A stretch of DNA of 64,000 bases from Providencia vermicola (GTDB lineage: Bacteria > Pseudomonadota > Gammaproteobacteria > Enterobacterales > Enterobacteriaceae), in contig NZ_JAGSPI010000007.1 of the NCBI RefSeq assembly GCF_020381325.1, positions 124,001 to 188,000 of the forward strand, written 5' to 3'. This document shows positions 49,311 to 58,902 of the stretch, piece by piece (within the stretch, counting starts at the first letter, position 1; every line of letters begins with the position of its first letter). The notes beneath the pieces were generated by a model. The model was not told where the DNA came from and did no database searches. It saw nothing but the letters and a program-made list of their open reading frames with translations. The position numbers and the translations under genes are program-made.

Positions 49311-50240
49311 TCAGTAAATTAATGTGAAGAATGGCACTTCATAAACCATCAGCCCTCTTGATGACACAAGGTGCTTAAGCCCACTTTCTAGTGTGTTAAT
49401 TTGCAATACGCCGCTTAGTTTCTCCTTATTGTCGCTGGCTAAAATAATAATTCGCTTTTTATAGTAACGATTAATTTCAGCGGTAATCTCAGAAAGCGTT
49501 TGCTGTTGAAAAATAATCTGGCCTTCACGCCACCCTTCTGGCGTCTGGTTGGCAAGTGGTATTGTGGGTAAAATTTGCTGCTGGTATTGCGTAAAGCTGC
49601 CTGCTTTCACCGTCAATTCTTGTCCTGACAATAACGATATTTTAACGCTGTGCTGATAGACACTCACACCAACATTATCCCCTTCATTATCAATGACAAA
49701 CTCAGTTCCCAGCGCTTGAGTTACACCATTTTTCGCCTTAACTTGAAAAGGACGCAATTCACTACCAGCGATAGGTGCAACAGAGAAATAGGCGCGTCCT
49801 TGGAGCAAATTGACTTGTCGATATTGCCCGTCAAAAGCTAGCTGTAATTGCGCTCCACTATCGAGGTCGACTTGGCTACCATCGGGCAATGTGATGTGTT
49901 GAACTTCTCCAATTCTGGCTTGGTAATCAATCTGTTCTTGATTTTCACTCCACCAAAGCAAAGTCACCAAACCACACACTAAAATACTGGCTGCGACGGA
50001 AACTTTCACAAAACTTTTTGCCGCTTTAATCGGTTTCTCTATTTTTCTAGGCTGTTGATTATAGGAAGTTAACGCCCAAATTTGCCTTGCACGATAATAG
50101 GCATTGGCATGCTCTTTCGATGCATTCACCCAATGCTGAAACTCACTATTTTCTTGTTCATTCAACTCTCTTTGAGTCGTTTTGACGACCCACATCGCCG
50201 CGGTGTTTTCGATTTCAGATGGAGATGTTGTTGATTTCAT
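49311..50240 (-). CDS. hasS: FecR/HasS-type anti-sigma factor
   Basis: 309 residues from ATG 50240, which follows GGAAGGA and the hasI stop by 2 bp. An N-terminal cytoplasmic DUF4880 domain (AAMWVVKTTQRELNEQENSEFQHW) leads to one membrane helix (about 85-105, VAASILVCGLVTLLWW). The periplasmic FecR domain (ITLPDGSQVDLDSGAQLQ, RPFQVKAKNGVTQALGTEF) is followed by a C-terminal STN-like DUF4974 segment. It should transmit the receptor signal to the sigma factor. By analogy with Serratia HasS it inhibits HasI until the ligand-bound receptor releases it. Confidence 0.88.
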   Translation of the reverse strand: MKSTTSPSEIENTAAMWVVKTTQRELNEQENSEFQHWVNASKEHANAYYRARQIWALTSYNQQPRKIEKPIKAAKSFVKVSVAASILVCGLVTLLWWSENQEQIDYQARIGEVQHITLPDGSQVDLDSGAQLQLAFDGQYRQVNLLQGRAYFSVAPIAGSELRPFQVKAKNGVTQALGTEFVIDNEGDNVGVSVYQHSVKISLLSGQELTVKAGSFTQYQQQILPTIPLANQTPEGWREGQIIFQQQTLSEITAEINRYYKKRIIILASDNKEKLSGVLQINTLESGLKHLVSSRGLMVYEVPFFTLIY

Positions 50241-50242
50241 GA

Positions 50243-50755
50243 TTAATCCTTCCATTGATGAATCAGAACAGCCAATGCATTGGCTAAATGCTTTTCAACA
50301 GTGCTGAGCGAAATATTCAACAATTGAGCCACTTCGGTTTGAGTCAATCCCTCTTCTCGGTGCAAACGAAAAATAGCCTGTGTTCTCTCGGGCAATGTTT
50401 GAATAATGGCTTGTATCTGGCTCAGTTGCTGCTCCCTAATTGCTGTTGCTTCAAGGCTTTTTACTTGTGCAGGTATTTCTTGCCATTGTTCATCACTGAT
50501 AACCATTGAAGGGCGTGCTTTTTGTTCCCTAAAGTGGTCAATCATCAGGTTTTTCGCAACCCGATAAAGATAAGCGTCAAAATCTTGAATCGTCGAGTGC
50601 TTCATCAGTTCAGCCATCCGCACAAAACTTTCCTGCACAATATCCATACTCAAATTATGGTCTTTAAGGTACATATTGAGGTAGCGACATAATGAGGAAG
50701 AATGGCGTGCAAACAAGCGTTGCAACTCAGAATCAGACATATTGAGCCATAACAC
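50243..50755 (-). CDS. hasI: ECF sigma factor, HasI/FecI type
   Basis: About 170 residues. Region 2 (LFARHSSSLCRYLNMYLKDHN to DAYLYRVAKNLMIDHFRE) and region 4 (LPERTQAIFRLHREEGLTQTEVAQLLNISLSTVEKHL) are clear. GTG at 50755 gives 170 residues and an ATG at 50740 gives 165; neither has a strong ribosome-binding site. It forms an operon with hasS (2 bp gap), and hasR follows 120 bp later with its own promoter region. It should direct transcription of hasR. A Fur-box-like sequence overlaps its start region. Confidence 0.9.
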   Translation of the reverse strand: MLWLNMSDSELQRLFARHSSSLCRYLNMYLKDHNLSMDIVQESFVRMAELMKHSTIQDFDAYLYRVAKNLMIDHFREQKARPSMVISDEQWQEIPAQVKSLEATAIREQQLSQIQAIIQTLPERTQAIFRLHREEGLTQTEVAQLLNISLSTVEKHLANALAVLIHQWKD

Positions 50756-51044
50756 AAATAATGAAAATGAGAATTATTTACACTATATAGGTAAATGTTC
50801 AAAATGGAAACATTCCAGTGTTTTTTTGCTAAGAGGTTAAGGTAAATCCGGAATATTGCCTTTTATTGTTTTTTATCACAGTAACTCAGCGAACAATGAT
50901 GTTTTATGGTAGATTAACGCCCAATTTATTTTAGATTTCATTTTTAATACGTTCGGCTCTGTAAACACTGCAAAACCACAGATAAAAAAACCTAAATAGT
51001 AACTGTTTATTTGCCGAATATTGACTGATTGATATAGGAACACT
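50741..51044. other. Divergent promoter region hasI / ybhK
   Basis: About 300 bp. It contains the Fur-box-like site before hasI (50757-50775) and an AT-rich stretch that should hold the ybhK promoter; AGGAA precedes the ybhK ATG. Nothing else is recognised. Confidence 0.4.
50757..50775 (-). promoter_or_regulatory. Fur-box-like site upstream of hasI
   Basis: AATAATGAAAATGAGAATT fits three successive NATAAT-type hexamers and the Fur consensus at 13 of 19 positions, at the hasI start. It suggests that sigma-factor synthesis is iron-repressed as in the fec and has systems. Confidence 0.5.
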
Positions 51045-51953
51045 ATGCCAAATAGTAGTCTGGCGAGCCTGAAACATGTTGTTGCCCTTGGCGGCGGGCA
51101 TGGGCTAGGTCGCGTAATGTCTTCCCTTTCCTCTTTAGGCCCCCGCCTAACTGGAATTGTGACCACCACAGATAATGGCGGGTCTACAGGTCGAATTCGT
51201 CGTTCCGAAGGCGGGATTGCTTGGGGCGATATGCGGAACTGTTTGAATCAGTTAATCACTGAACCATCGATTGCTTCAGCAATGTTTGAATACCGTTTCG
51301 GCGGTAATGGAGAACTCTCTGGCCACAACTTAGGTAACCTAATGCTGAAATCATTAGATCACCTGAGTGTTAGGCCACTCGAGGCCATTAATTTAATTCG
51401 CAATATGCTCAAAGTGGATGCGCAACTCATTCCAATGTCAGAATCCCCTGTTGATTTAATGGCGATTGATGAGATGGGTAATGAGGTCTATGGCGAGGTC
51501 AATGTGGATGCCCTGCGCGAAATTCCGAAAGAGTTACGCTTATACCCTCGCGTTAAGGCCACACGTGAAGCGTTAGACGCGATTCACCAAGCGGATTTGA
51601 TTATCATTGGTCCTGGTAGTTTCTTCACCAGTTTAATGCCATTATTACTCTTGGACGAGATTGCCACCGCCTTGCGTGAATGCAAATCCCCAATGATTTA
51701 TATTGGTAATTTAGGTAAGGAAGTGGGCTCCTCAGCCGCTAATCTGGCTTTACCTGAAAAATTGCAGATGATGGAAAACTATATTGGCTGCAAAAAGATT
51801 GATGCATTGATCCTTGGCCCACGCACACAAATCAGTGATATTAGCAGTGACCGTAAGATTATCCAGCGCGTCCTCGAAGCGGATGATATCCCTTATCGCC
51901 ACGATAGAAAGCTGCTCCTACAAGCCATCGAAGAAACTATCCCGCTGTTGTAA
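51045..51953 (+). CDS. ybhK: YvcK/YbhK-family gluconeogenesis factor
   Basis: 302 residues. A CofD-like Rossmann protein with [29 protein letters not shown] and [10 protein letters not shown] at the N-terminus, and [14 protein letters not shown] further on. The Bacillus relative YvcK (GlmR) binds UDP-sugars and is needed for growth on gluconeogenic carbon and for cell-wall synthesis. In E. coli, ybhK is divergent from moaA and adjacent to uvrB. Here uvrB is still close but hasISR separates it from moaA. Confidence 0.95.
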   Translation: MPNSSLASLKHVVALGGGHGLGRVMSSLSSLGPRLTGIVTTTDNGGSTGRIRRSEGGIAWGDMRNCLNQLITEPSIASAMFEYRFGGNGELSGHNLGNLMLKSLDHLSVRPLEAINLIRNMLKVDAQLIPMSESPVDLMAIDEMGNEVYGEVNVDALREIPKELRLYPRVKATREALDAIHQADLIIIGPGSFFTSLMPLLLLDEIATALRECKSPMIYIGNLGKEVGSSAANLALPEKLQMMENYIGCKKIDALILGPRTQISDISSDRKIIQRVLEADDIPYRHDRKLLLQAIEETIPLL

Positions 51954-52054
51954 TTTCCTTATTTATTCCACCTTTGTCTCCCAGAAGTGGAATGCTACTC
52001 AAGCCAATTTTTTTTCTCTATTTTAAAGATATTTCTATACCAATCCTATTGATT

Positions 52055-52409
52055 TTCAAAATAATTTACGTTGTGGGTAGGCGGCAAGTGAAAGCATCTC
52101 GGGGAGCATACATAAGTTTGTGACCCGAGTGATTGCCCCTACTCCCAACACAATGAAATAAAAACTTATCTTCAAAATAATTTGCGTTATGGGTAGGCGG
52201 CAAGTGAAAGCATCTCGGGGAGCATACACAAGTGTGTGACCTGAGTGATTGCCCCTACTCCCCAACACAATGAAATAAAAATTTATCTTCAAAATAATTT
52301 GCGTTGTGGGTAGGCGGCAAGTGAAAGCATCTCGGGGAGCACACACAAGTATGTGACTCGAGTGATTGCCCCTACTCCCCAACACAATGAAATAAAATGA
52401 AAAGTTATC
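52055..52409. repeat. Tandem array of three about 117 bp ERIC-derived palindromic units
   Basis: Units begin at 52055, 52171 and 52288 and are nearly identical. Each starts TTCAAAATAATTT.CGTT, contains GGTAGGCGGCAAGTGAAAGC, ATCTCGGGGAGCATAC and a TTGCCCCTACTCCCAACACAA-like right arm. The left and right arms are inverted complements. The centre matches the ERIC core (GGAGCATACATAAGTATGTGACT type). They lie between ybhK and uvrB, which converge. A full ERIC copy follows directly at 52407. Confidence 0.85.
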
Positions 52410-52531
52410 CTCTAAATAGTTCGCGTTGTGGCTAGGCGGCAAAAGAGTCTATTCCAAGGAGCATACACAAGTATGTGACTTGGATAGACGAATGCAGCCA
52501 ACAACGCTACAGCGCGAAATATGACGAGGAT
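52407..52531. repeat. ERIC element downstream of uvrB
   Basis: 125 bp palindromic element bounded by ATCCTC and GAGGAT. Core AGGAGCATACACAAGTATG and TGTGACTTGG, right arm GCAGCCAACAACGCTACAGC. It is the fourth unit after the tandem array, and its edge lies 8 bp from the uvrB stop codon. Confidence 0.85.
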
Positions 52532-52539
52532 GACGAAGA

Positions 52540-54558
52540 TTAGGAATTAGCGATAAACTGAGACCGTATCTCTTGCAACTCATCACGCACACGCGCTGCC
52601 GCTTCAAACTCCAAGTCCTGTGCGTGCTTATACATTTGTGCCTCAAGTTGTGAAATACGTTGCTCCAACTCTTTCGTCGACATACCTTGTATATCAATTG
52701 ACGTCTCGTTCTTGGCATTATCTTTTGAGCGCCCTTTGCCTTTCCCGCCAACTTTGTGACCTATTTGCAGGATATCGCCAATTTTCTTGTTTAACCCTTG
52801 CGGTACGATGCCATGTTCTTCATTGAAGGCCATTTGTTTTGCACGGCGGCGTTCGGTTTCTGCTATCGCTTTTTCCATCGAATTGGTGATTCGGTCGCCG
52901 TAAAGGATTGCCTTACCATTTAAGTTACGTGCTGCACGGCCAATTGTCTGGATCAAGGAGCGCTCTGAACGCAGAAAACCTTCTTTGTCTGCATCTAAAA
53001 TAGCCACTAAAGAAACCTCTGGCATATCGAGGCCTTCCCTTAACAAGTTGATCCCAACAAGTACATCAAACTCACCCAATCGTAAGTCACGAATAATTTC
53101 TACCCGTTCAACCGTATCAATGTCTGAGTGAAGGTAGCGAACACGCTCCCCATGTTCTTCCAGATATTCTGTTAAATCTTCCGCCATTCGTTTGGTCAAC
53201 GTGGTGACTAATACACGCTCATTTTTCTGCACACGAATACGGATTTCAGATAATAAATCATCTACTTGCGTGGTCACAGGGCGCACTTCAATAATCGGAT
53301 CCAGTAAGCCTGTCGGCCTAACCACTTGCTCAATAACTTCATTGCCCGATTTTTCCAGCTCATATTTACCAGGAGTTGCAGATACGTAAATAGATTGCGG
53401 AGCTAAAGCTTCAAACTCTTCAAAACGCATTGGTCGGTTATCCAATGCCGAAGGCAAACGGAAACCATATTCAACTAAGGTCTCTTTACGGGAACGGTCA
53501 CCTTTGTACATCGCCCCAATTTGAGGAATGGTCACGTGAGATTCATCCACCACCAGTAGGCCATCCGCTGGTAAATAATCAAACAATGTCGGAGGTGGCT
53601 CACCTGGAGCACGACCCGATAAATAACGTGAATAGTTTTCAATCCCTGAGCAGTAACCCAGTTCATTCATCATTTCTAAATCAAACTGAGTGCGCTGAGT
53701 AATACGCTGCTCTTCCACCAGCTTGTGGTTTTCTAACAACACTTTTCGCCTATCCACCAGCTCTTCTTTGATATGCTCCATCGCTTCCAAAATACGTTCC
53801 CTTGGTGTGACGTAATGTGTTTTTGGGTAAACCGTAAAGCGAGGCACACGGTGTTGGATTTGCCCCGTCAATGGGTCAAAGAGAGATAGACGTTCAACTT
53901 CATCATCAAACAGCTCGACACGTAACGCGTATTCGTCAGATTCCGCAGGGAAAATATCAATCACTTCCCCGCGAACGCGAAAAGTACCACGGGTAAAAGC
54001 TTGGTCGTTACGGCTATATTGTAGGTCAGCTAAGCGCCTTAAAATAGAGCGTTGGTCAATGATCATGCCATCGGTGAGGTGCAGCATCATTTTTAAGTAG
54101 CTATCTGGATCGCCTAACCCGTATATTGCGGAGACAGAAGCCACTACAATGACATCACGGCGTTCAAGTAAAGCCTTAGTGGCTGATAAACGCATTTGCT
54201 CTATGTGTTCGTTTACAGAGGCATCTTTTTCGATAAATGTGTCAGAGCTAGGCACATAGGCTTCAGGCTGGTAATAATCATAGTAAGAAACAAAGTACTC
54301 TACTGCGTTATCAGGGAAGAATGCTTTCATTTCACTGTAAAGCTGCGCCGCCAAGGTTTTATTATGAGCCATCAACATGGTTGGGCGATTTTCTTTTGCG
54401 ATAACATTGGCTATCGTAAATGTTTTCCCTGACCCCGTAACCCCTAATAAGGTTTGATGTGCTAAGCCATCTTGCAGCCCTTCGCGTAATTGACGAATTG
54501 CTTCAGGTTGGTCCCCCGCTGGCTGAAAATCAGAATACAGCTTAAAATCCTTACTCAT
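52540..54558 (-). CDS. uvrB: Excinuclease ABC subunit B
   Basis: 672 residues. Nucleotide excision repair helicase that loads at damage with UvrA and recruits UvrC. Walker [11 protein letters not shown], the DNA-clamping beta-hairpin [30 protein letters not shown] and the C-terminal UVR domain ([24 protein letters not shown]) are all intact. SOS control is shown by a LexA box 37 bp upstream. The C-terminus is normal in length even though an ERIC element lies directly after the stop. Confidence 0.98.
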   Translation of the reverse strand: MSKDFKLYSDFQPAGDQPEAIRQLREGLQDGLAHQTLLGVTGSGKTFTIANVIAKENRPTMLMAHNKTLAAQLYSEMKAFFPDNAVEYFVSYYDYYQPEAYVPSSDTFIEKDASVNEHIEQMRLSATKALLERRDVIVVASVSAIYGLGDPDSYLKMMLHLTDGMIIDQRSILRRLADLQYSRNDQAFTRGTFRVRGEVIDIFPAESDEYALRVELFDDEVERLSLFDPLTGQIQHRVPRFTVYPKTHYVTPRERILEAMEHIKEELVDRRKVLLENHKLVEEQRITQRTQFDLEMMNELGYCSGIENYSRYLSGRAPGEPPPTLFDYLPADGLLVVDESHVTIPQIGAMYKGDRSRKETLVEYGFRLPSALDNRPMRFEEFEALAPQSIYVSATPGKYELEKSGNEVIEQVVRPTGLLDPIIEVRPVTTQVDDLLSEIRIRVQKNERVLVTTLTKRMAEDLTEYLEEHGERVRYLHSDIDTVERVEIIRDLRLGEFDVLVGINLLREGLDMPEVSLVAILDADKEGFLRSERSLIQTIGRAARNLNGKAILYGDRITNSMEKAIAETERRRAKQMAFNEEHGIVPQGLNKKIGDILQIGHKVGGKGKGRSKDNAKNETSIDIQGMSTKELEQRISQLEAQMYKHAQDLEFEAAARVRDELQEIRSQFIANS

Positions 54559-54594
54559 ATTACCGCCTCATAACGTGTCTCTTTTGCTATAATA

Positions 54595-54610
54595 CTGGAT
54601 AAAAAAACAG
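54595..54610 (-). promoter_or_regulatory. LexA box of uvrB
   Basis: On the minus strand: CTGTTTTTTTATCCAG, with flanking bases CTGTTTTTTTATCCAGTA the same as the E. coli uvrB SOS box as I recall it. It overlaps the promoter region 37-52 bp upstream of the ATG. Confidence 0.85.
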
Positions 54611-55187
54611 CTTCAAGTCCTGAATTTAATATTTTGTTTATCTGAGTTCCAATGAGTTTATAAAAATGTTATCCCCAAAATAATGCTTGACCTTTGGAAA
54701 ACGTTATATTTTATGCTATTGGTTTTTATTGCCCTATCGCAAATATACATTGAAGTCTTGATTTTATTTAACCTATTGTATTTAAATAAAATTATATCAA
54801 AGTCCAGAATCACATCAAATAAAGGCAAAGCCGCTTGCCGCCTAGCATAGAAGTTGTTTTATAATGTTAATACACAAGGTTATCCACAGAAATGGTGGAT
54901 AACTCTTGAAGCCCTTAGGGCTCATGCTTTCTCGTCATGAGTAAAATTTGTTAAACATTGAATAAATGACAAAATGATGGCAGTTATATGAAAAAATTTT
55001 TACGTAGTATCCGTTTAAAAAAAGAGATTTTATCTGTTTTAGTTCGATCATCAGACTATTTCTACGGTAAAACTTGACAAAAAATAGGTTAAGAACGTTA
55101 AACAAGATCAACAAAGCATTTAACAATTGATCATTTTTTAGAGGGGAAAATGGGCCTAAAATAACAATGTTAAGCCCTTTATTTATT
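54611..55187. other. uvrB-bioD intergenic region with DnaA-box dyad and an ERIC remnant
   Basis: About 577 bp. GCTTGCCGCCTAGCA near 54831-54845 is the reverse complement of an ERIC arm and looks like a decayed copy. GTTATCCAC (54879-54887) and GTGGATAAC (54894-54902) form an inverted repeat containing a perfect DnaA box TTATCCACA. GGGCCTA/TAAGCCC near 55150-55175 may serve as the bioD terminator. A 63-codon open frame at 54935-55126 does not look like a real gene. Confidence 0.45.
54879..54902. promoter_or_regulatory. Inverted DnaA-box pair
   Basis: GTTATCCACA and TGGTGGATAAC face each other: TTATCCACA is a perfect DnaA box and the partner reads TTATCCACC. The dyad could equally act as an RNA hairpin. 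No gene lies within 300 bp on either side. Confidence 0.35.
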
Positions 55188-55877
55188 TCACAATAACGTA
55201 AGATCCAAATATTGACCTAACGAGGATTCATTAAGTTGGGGCTGATAAGGTAAGATCCCTAAACAAGGTGAGTTAATCATACGTTTGAGTGTTGCAAGAT
55301 ATTCAGCTTGATAAACACCTGCGGGTTCAATTTCATTGGCAATCCAGCCGACAACGGATAACCCAGCGGTATTAATCGCCTCTAACGTTAATAATGCGTG
55401 ATTAATGCAACCCAATTTCACGCCCACCACTAAAATAACGGGAAGTTGCTGTTCAATGACCCAATCCGCATAGGTTTTTTCGGTGGTTAATGGGGTATAC
55501 CACCCGCCAGCCCCTTCAACCAACACCCAGTCCCCTTTCTCCTGAACCTCTAACAACCCTTGATTAATAACCGAAAAATCAATAGGCTCTCCCTCTTTTT
55601 CACTGATGATATGCGGTGAAGTCGGGGCTTCAAAAACAATGGGATTTACTGATGAATATGGCAATTTCACTCGGCTATTCGCTTGCAGTAATAAAGCATC
55701 GTTATTGCGCAGCCCTTCTGGTGTTTGTTCACTCCCTGAGGCAACAGGTTTATAACCGACAGTGTTAAACCTTTGCGCATTAGCGGCTTGCAATAAAGCG
55801 CAACTTGCCACGGTTTTTCCAACCTCGGTGTCCGTTCCTGTTACAAAATAAGTTTTAGTCACGATAGATGACTCCAA
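55188..55877 (-). CDS. bioD: Dethiobiotin synthetase BioD
   Basis: 229 residues. ATP-dependent carboxylase closing the ureido ring of dethiobiotin. P-loop YFVTGTDTEVGKTVASCALL, VEGAGGWYTPL and GYKPVASGSEQT are the expected motifs. The start at 55877 overlaps bioC by 23 bp; a GTG at 55862 would shorten this. Last gene of bioBFCD. Confidence 0.96.
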   Translation of the reverse strand: MESSIVTKTYFVTGTDTEVGKTVASCALLQAANAQRFNTVGYKPVASGSEQTPEGLRNNDALLLQANSRVKLPYSSVNPIVFEAPTSPHIISEKEGEPIDFSVINQGLLEVQEKGDWVLVEGAGGWYTPLTTEKTYADWVIEQQLPVILVVGVKLGCINHALLTLEAINTAGLSVVGWIANEIEPAGVYQAEYLATLKRMINSPCLGILPYQPQLNESSLGQYLDLTLL

Positions 55878-56640
55878 ATACGGTTTGATAAGTTAACGGT
55901 AGCCCTTGATAAGCCATCGGATAAGCTAAAGCTAACTGCTGAAGGCGCTTACGAGTCATTAGCCCTGTTTGACGCCCCTCGGTCAAATAGGTAGCTCCAA
56001 TTCCTTTAAGTGAATTCAATAGACTAATTAAATCAGGGAAATACAATGTATCTTTTTGAAAAGACAGATCATGGCGCCATGTTTGACAACTCAAGGTGAT
56101 AGCTTGTTGACTCAAAAAAGTGTTCACATGAGAATATTCATCAAGCAATTGCCAAGCTTTGGATAATTCATTAAGCGAATGCTCTGCGAGCGTCGTAAAA
56201 ACAATCACGCCACCACGCTTTGTCACTCTGTATAGCTCACTCAATGCACCATGTAAGTTTTCACACCATTGAATGGATAAATTGGAAAAAACCACATCAA
56301 ACTGCGCTGAATGAGTCGGGATAGACTCTATATCAGCACACAAATATTCATCTGCTGCATTCTTACTTTTGGCGACATCTAACATGCCTGAAGATAAGTC
56401 CAATGCAGTGACTGTATGGCCTTGATGTTTCAGCTTTTGACTAAAAAAACCCGTACCACAACCCGCATCTAATACCCGTAAAGGCCTGTTAACCTGCGCT
56501 GCAACGAGGGTCGATTTCAATTTTTTGAGCAGTTGCTCTCCTGCTGTCTGCTGATAGCTAGCGATAGCATCGTATCTTGTCGCGGCTCGGCCAAATGCCG
56601 CCGCAATTTTTTGTTTGTCATGACAAATGATCGAAGTCAT
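55855..56640 (-). CDS. bioC: Malonyl-ACP O-methyltransferase BioC
   Basis: 261 residues. A SAM-dependent methyltransferase that caps malonyl-ACP to start pimelate-chain assembly. Motif [16 protein letters not shown], post-motif [12 protein letters not shown] and FSNLSIQWC are present. The start overlaps the bioF end by 23 bp. No bioH is in the window, so the demethylating esterase lies elsewhere. Confidence 0.95.
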   Translation of the reverse strand: MTSIICHDKQKIAAAFGRAATRYDAIASYQQTAGEQLLKKLKSTLVAAQVNRPLRVLDAGCGTGFFSQKLKHQGHTVTALDLSSGMLDVAKSKNAADEYLCADIESIPTHSAQFDVVFSNLSIQWCENLHGALSELYRVTKRGGVIVFTTLAEHSLNELSKAWQLLDEYSHVNTFLSQQAITLSCQTWRHDLSFQKDTLYFPDLISLLNSLKGIGATYLTEGRQTGLMTRKRLQQLALAYPMAYQGLPLTYQTVFGVIYRD

Positions 56641-57778
56641 CTAAAGCCTCCAATAACTTATCAAGATCGTTTTGTTGATGTGCTGCACTCAACGTGATCC
56701 TCAACCTTGCACTGCCTGGTGGAACGGTTGGTGGGCGGATCCCTTGAACCCAAATTCCTTTTTGGCGTAAAAATGCTGCTGCACGTTGACATGTCTCATT
56801 ATCACCAATGATTAAAGGTTGGATGGCTGTGGTTGAGTCAGCTAATTCCATTTGTTCAAAGTTGGCATTTTTCCTTAAGTATTCAATATTCTGCTGAAGA
56901 GTTTCACGCAGTTTATCTGCCAATTTAATCTGTTTAACCGCTTCTAATAATGCAACCGCCTGCGCGGGTGGCATCGACGTGCTGTAAATTAAATGGCGTG
57001 CTGATTGAACCAAGAAATCCGCAGTTTGATCATCACAAAGCACGGCAGCTCCACTTAAACCAAACGCTTTACCAAATGTCACCACCAAAATTTCAGGTTT
57101 AATGCCATAAGCCGAACAACTTCCGCGCCCTTGTTCACCACAAACGCCAATACCATGGGCATCGTCAACCATAAACCATGCATCGTGTTTTCTTGTGATA
57201 TCTTGCAAGGTCGCCAGTGGGGCACTATCCCCATCCATACTAAAAACCCCCTCGCTGATCACGAGGGTTTTCCCTGAAGCAGGCTTATTAATTAAATTTT
57301 CAAGAGAGGATGTATTGTTATGGTAAAATCGTCTTAATTTAGCCCCTGAATGCATTGAGGCTTCTATAATAGATGCATGGCTGAGTTTATCGGCTAATAT
57401 GCGGTCATTTGCTGTCATTAGCGCAGTGATCACCGCCTGGTTTGCTGCAAACCCCGAAATAAACAACAGTGCTTTTGAGTACCCCAGCCACTGTGCCAGT
57501 TCACTTTCAAGTGCAGCATGAGCTTGAGTGTACCCCGTAATATGCCCTGAACCGCCACTCCCAATCCCATAGATATCTGCACCACGTTGCCATGCAGCAA
57601 TAATCTCAGGGTGATGAGATAACCCTAAATAGTCATTAGACGAAAAATTTAGGTATTTTTCGCCATTTTGGTAGAGCTCTCTACCATCAGATCTTTCAAT
57701 ACATTGGCGTTGACGCCAGATCGACGCACGTTTGCGCTGTTCGATCTGGTCTTGTAGGAAAGTTTGCCAGCTCATCAT
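56618..57778 (-). CDS. bioF: 8-amino-7-oxononanoate synthase BioF
   Basis: 386 residues. PLP enzyme condensing pimeloyl-ACP with alanine. [13 protein letters not shown] at the N-terminus, the aspartate of [16 protein letters not shown] and the Schiff-base lysine in [13 protein letters not shown] are visible. It overlaps the bioB stop by 4 bp (ATGA). Confidence 0.97.
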   Translation of the reverse strand: MMSWQTFLQDQIEQRKRASIWRQRQCIERSDGRELYQNGEKYLNFSSNDYLGLSHHPEIIAAWQRGADIYGIGSGGSGHITGYTQAHAALESELAQWLGYSKALLFISGFAANQAVITALMTANDRILADKLSHASIIEASMHSGAKLRRFYHNNTSSLENLINKPASGKTLVISEGVFSMDGDSAPLATLQDITRKHDAWFMVDDAHGIGVCGEQGRGSCSAYGIKPEILVVTFGKAFGLSGAAVLCDDQTADFLVQSARHLIYSTSMPPAQAVALLEAVKQIKLADKLRETLQQNIEYLRKNANFEQMELADSTTAIQPLIIGDNETCQRAAAFLRQKGIWVQGIRPPTVPPGSARLRITLSAAHQQNDLDKLLEALDDFDHLS

Positions 57779-58812
57779 ACTGCTGCATTATAAAACTGTG
57801 CGTTATCAGCGGTTAACAATGTTTCTGCCAATTTCGCAGCTTGCTGGTTATCCCCTTCATCCGTATCAATGCGCTCTGGGTTAATATCCAGTTTTCTAAA
57901 CAGCGCTAAGTCTTTGTTTTCATCTGGGTTAGGAGTGGTGAGTAACTTACAACCATAGAAAACTGAGTTTGCCCCCGCCATAAAGCAGAGCGCTTGAGTT
58001 TGCTCATTCATATACTCGCGACCCGCCGATAAACGTACATAGGACGTCGGCATCATGATACGAGCCACTGCAATAGTACGAATAAAATCAAAGGCATCGA
58101 CATCTTCATTGTCTGCCATTGGCGTGCCTTCCACTTTCATTAGCATATTAATTGGTACGCTTTCTGGTGGTTTTGGTAAATTGGCTAATTGCACCAACAA
58201 AGCGGCACGGTCGCTGATTTTTTCACCTAAGCCTAAAATACCGCCTGAGCACACTTTTATCCCTGCATTTCGAACATTGCCCAAAGTATCCAAACGGTCT
58301 TGGTAAGTTCTCGTCGTGATAATATTGCCGTAATATTCAGGGGATGTATCAAGGTTATGATTGTAATAGTCTAAACCCGCCTCAGCGAGGCGCTGGGCTT
58401 GGGAGTTATCAATCATGCCTAAGGTCATGCAGGTTTCCATCCCTAGGGATTTCACCTCTTTTACCATCATTTCAAGATAAGGCATATCACGCTCTTTTGG
58501 ATTGCGCCATGCGGCTCCCATACAAAAACGCGTAGACCCTGCTTGCTTAGCTTTTTTTGCTGATTCAAGCACTTGCTGAACTTCCATCAAACGTTCTGTT
58601 TCTAAACCTGTTTTATAACGGGCGCTCTGTGCACAATATTTGCAATCTTCGGGGCACGCGCCTGTTTTGATAGACAGCAAGGTACTGACTTGTACTTGCT
58701 GCGGGTCAAAATGTTGGCGATGTATTTGTTGCGCTTGAAATAACAACTCAAAAAAAGGCATTGAAAACAGTTCATTAGCTTGTTTTATTGTCCACTGTTT
58801 TAATGTATTCAT
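57775..58812 (-). CDS. bioB: Biotin synthase BioB
   Basis: 345 residues. Radical SAM enzyme inserting sulfur into dethiobiotin. The cluster cysteines are Cys53, Cys57 and Cys60 ([13 protein letters not shown]), the same positions as in E. coli BioB. The auxiliary cluster region ([21 protein letters not shown]) is intact. First gene of bioBFCD and divergent from bioA. Confidence 0.98.
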   Translation of the reverse strand: MNTLKQWTIKQANELFSMPFFELLFQAQQIHRQHFDPQQVQVSTLLSIKTGACPEDCKYCAQSARYKTGLETERLMEVQQVLESAKKAKQAGSTRFCMGAAWRNPKERDMPYLEMMVKEVKSLGMETCMTLGMIDNSQAQRLAEAGLDYYNHNLDTSPEYYGNIITTRTYQDRLDTLGNVRNAGIKVCSGGILGLGEKISDRAALLVQLANLPKPPESVPINMLMKVEGTPMADNEDVDAFDFIRTIAVARIMMPTSYVRLSAGREYMNEQTQALCFMAGANSVFYGCKLLTTPNPDENKDLALFRKLDINPERIDTDEGDNQQAAKLAETLLTADNAQFYNAAV

Positions 58813-58902
58813 GGAGACACTCCAGTTGAAAAAATTGTTGCCAGTTTAAATATTGTGGTTATCATGTCAACTAAAATGATCTAAAAAAGTTTACGATGGA
58901 TA
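58813..58902. promoter_or_regulatory. bioB-bioA divergent promoter/operator region
   Basis: Only 90 bp separate the two divergent starts. In E. coli the BirA repressor binds here to a dyad near TTGTAAACC-N-GGTTTACAA. I see at most a weak form (TTGTTGCC, 14 bases, GGTTATCA, about 58839-58868), so BirA control is expected from context but not shown by a good operator. Confidence 0.45.

Noticed and set aside
52056-52442. Open frame of 128 codons on the minus strand with three near-identical protein repeats
   Set aside because: It is made entirely by the tandem ERIC-derived units; no ribosome-binding site, and the repeated peptide only mirrors the DNA palindromes.
52055-52531. Possible CRISPR array because of regularly spaced repeats
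   Set aside because: The whole 117 bp unit repeats, with no unique spacers, and no cas genes are present.
54935-55126. 63-codon frame in the uvrB-bioD spacer
   Set aside because: AT-rich, no good start signal, no recognisable protein pattern.
58839-58868. Strong BirA operator
   Set aside because: Arms TTGTTGCC and GGTTATCA share too few complementary positions; kept only as a weak possibility in the promoter entry.
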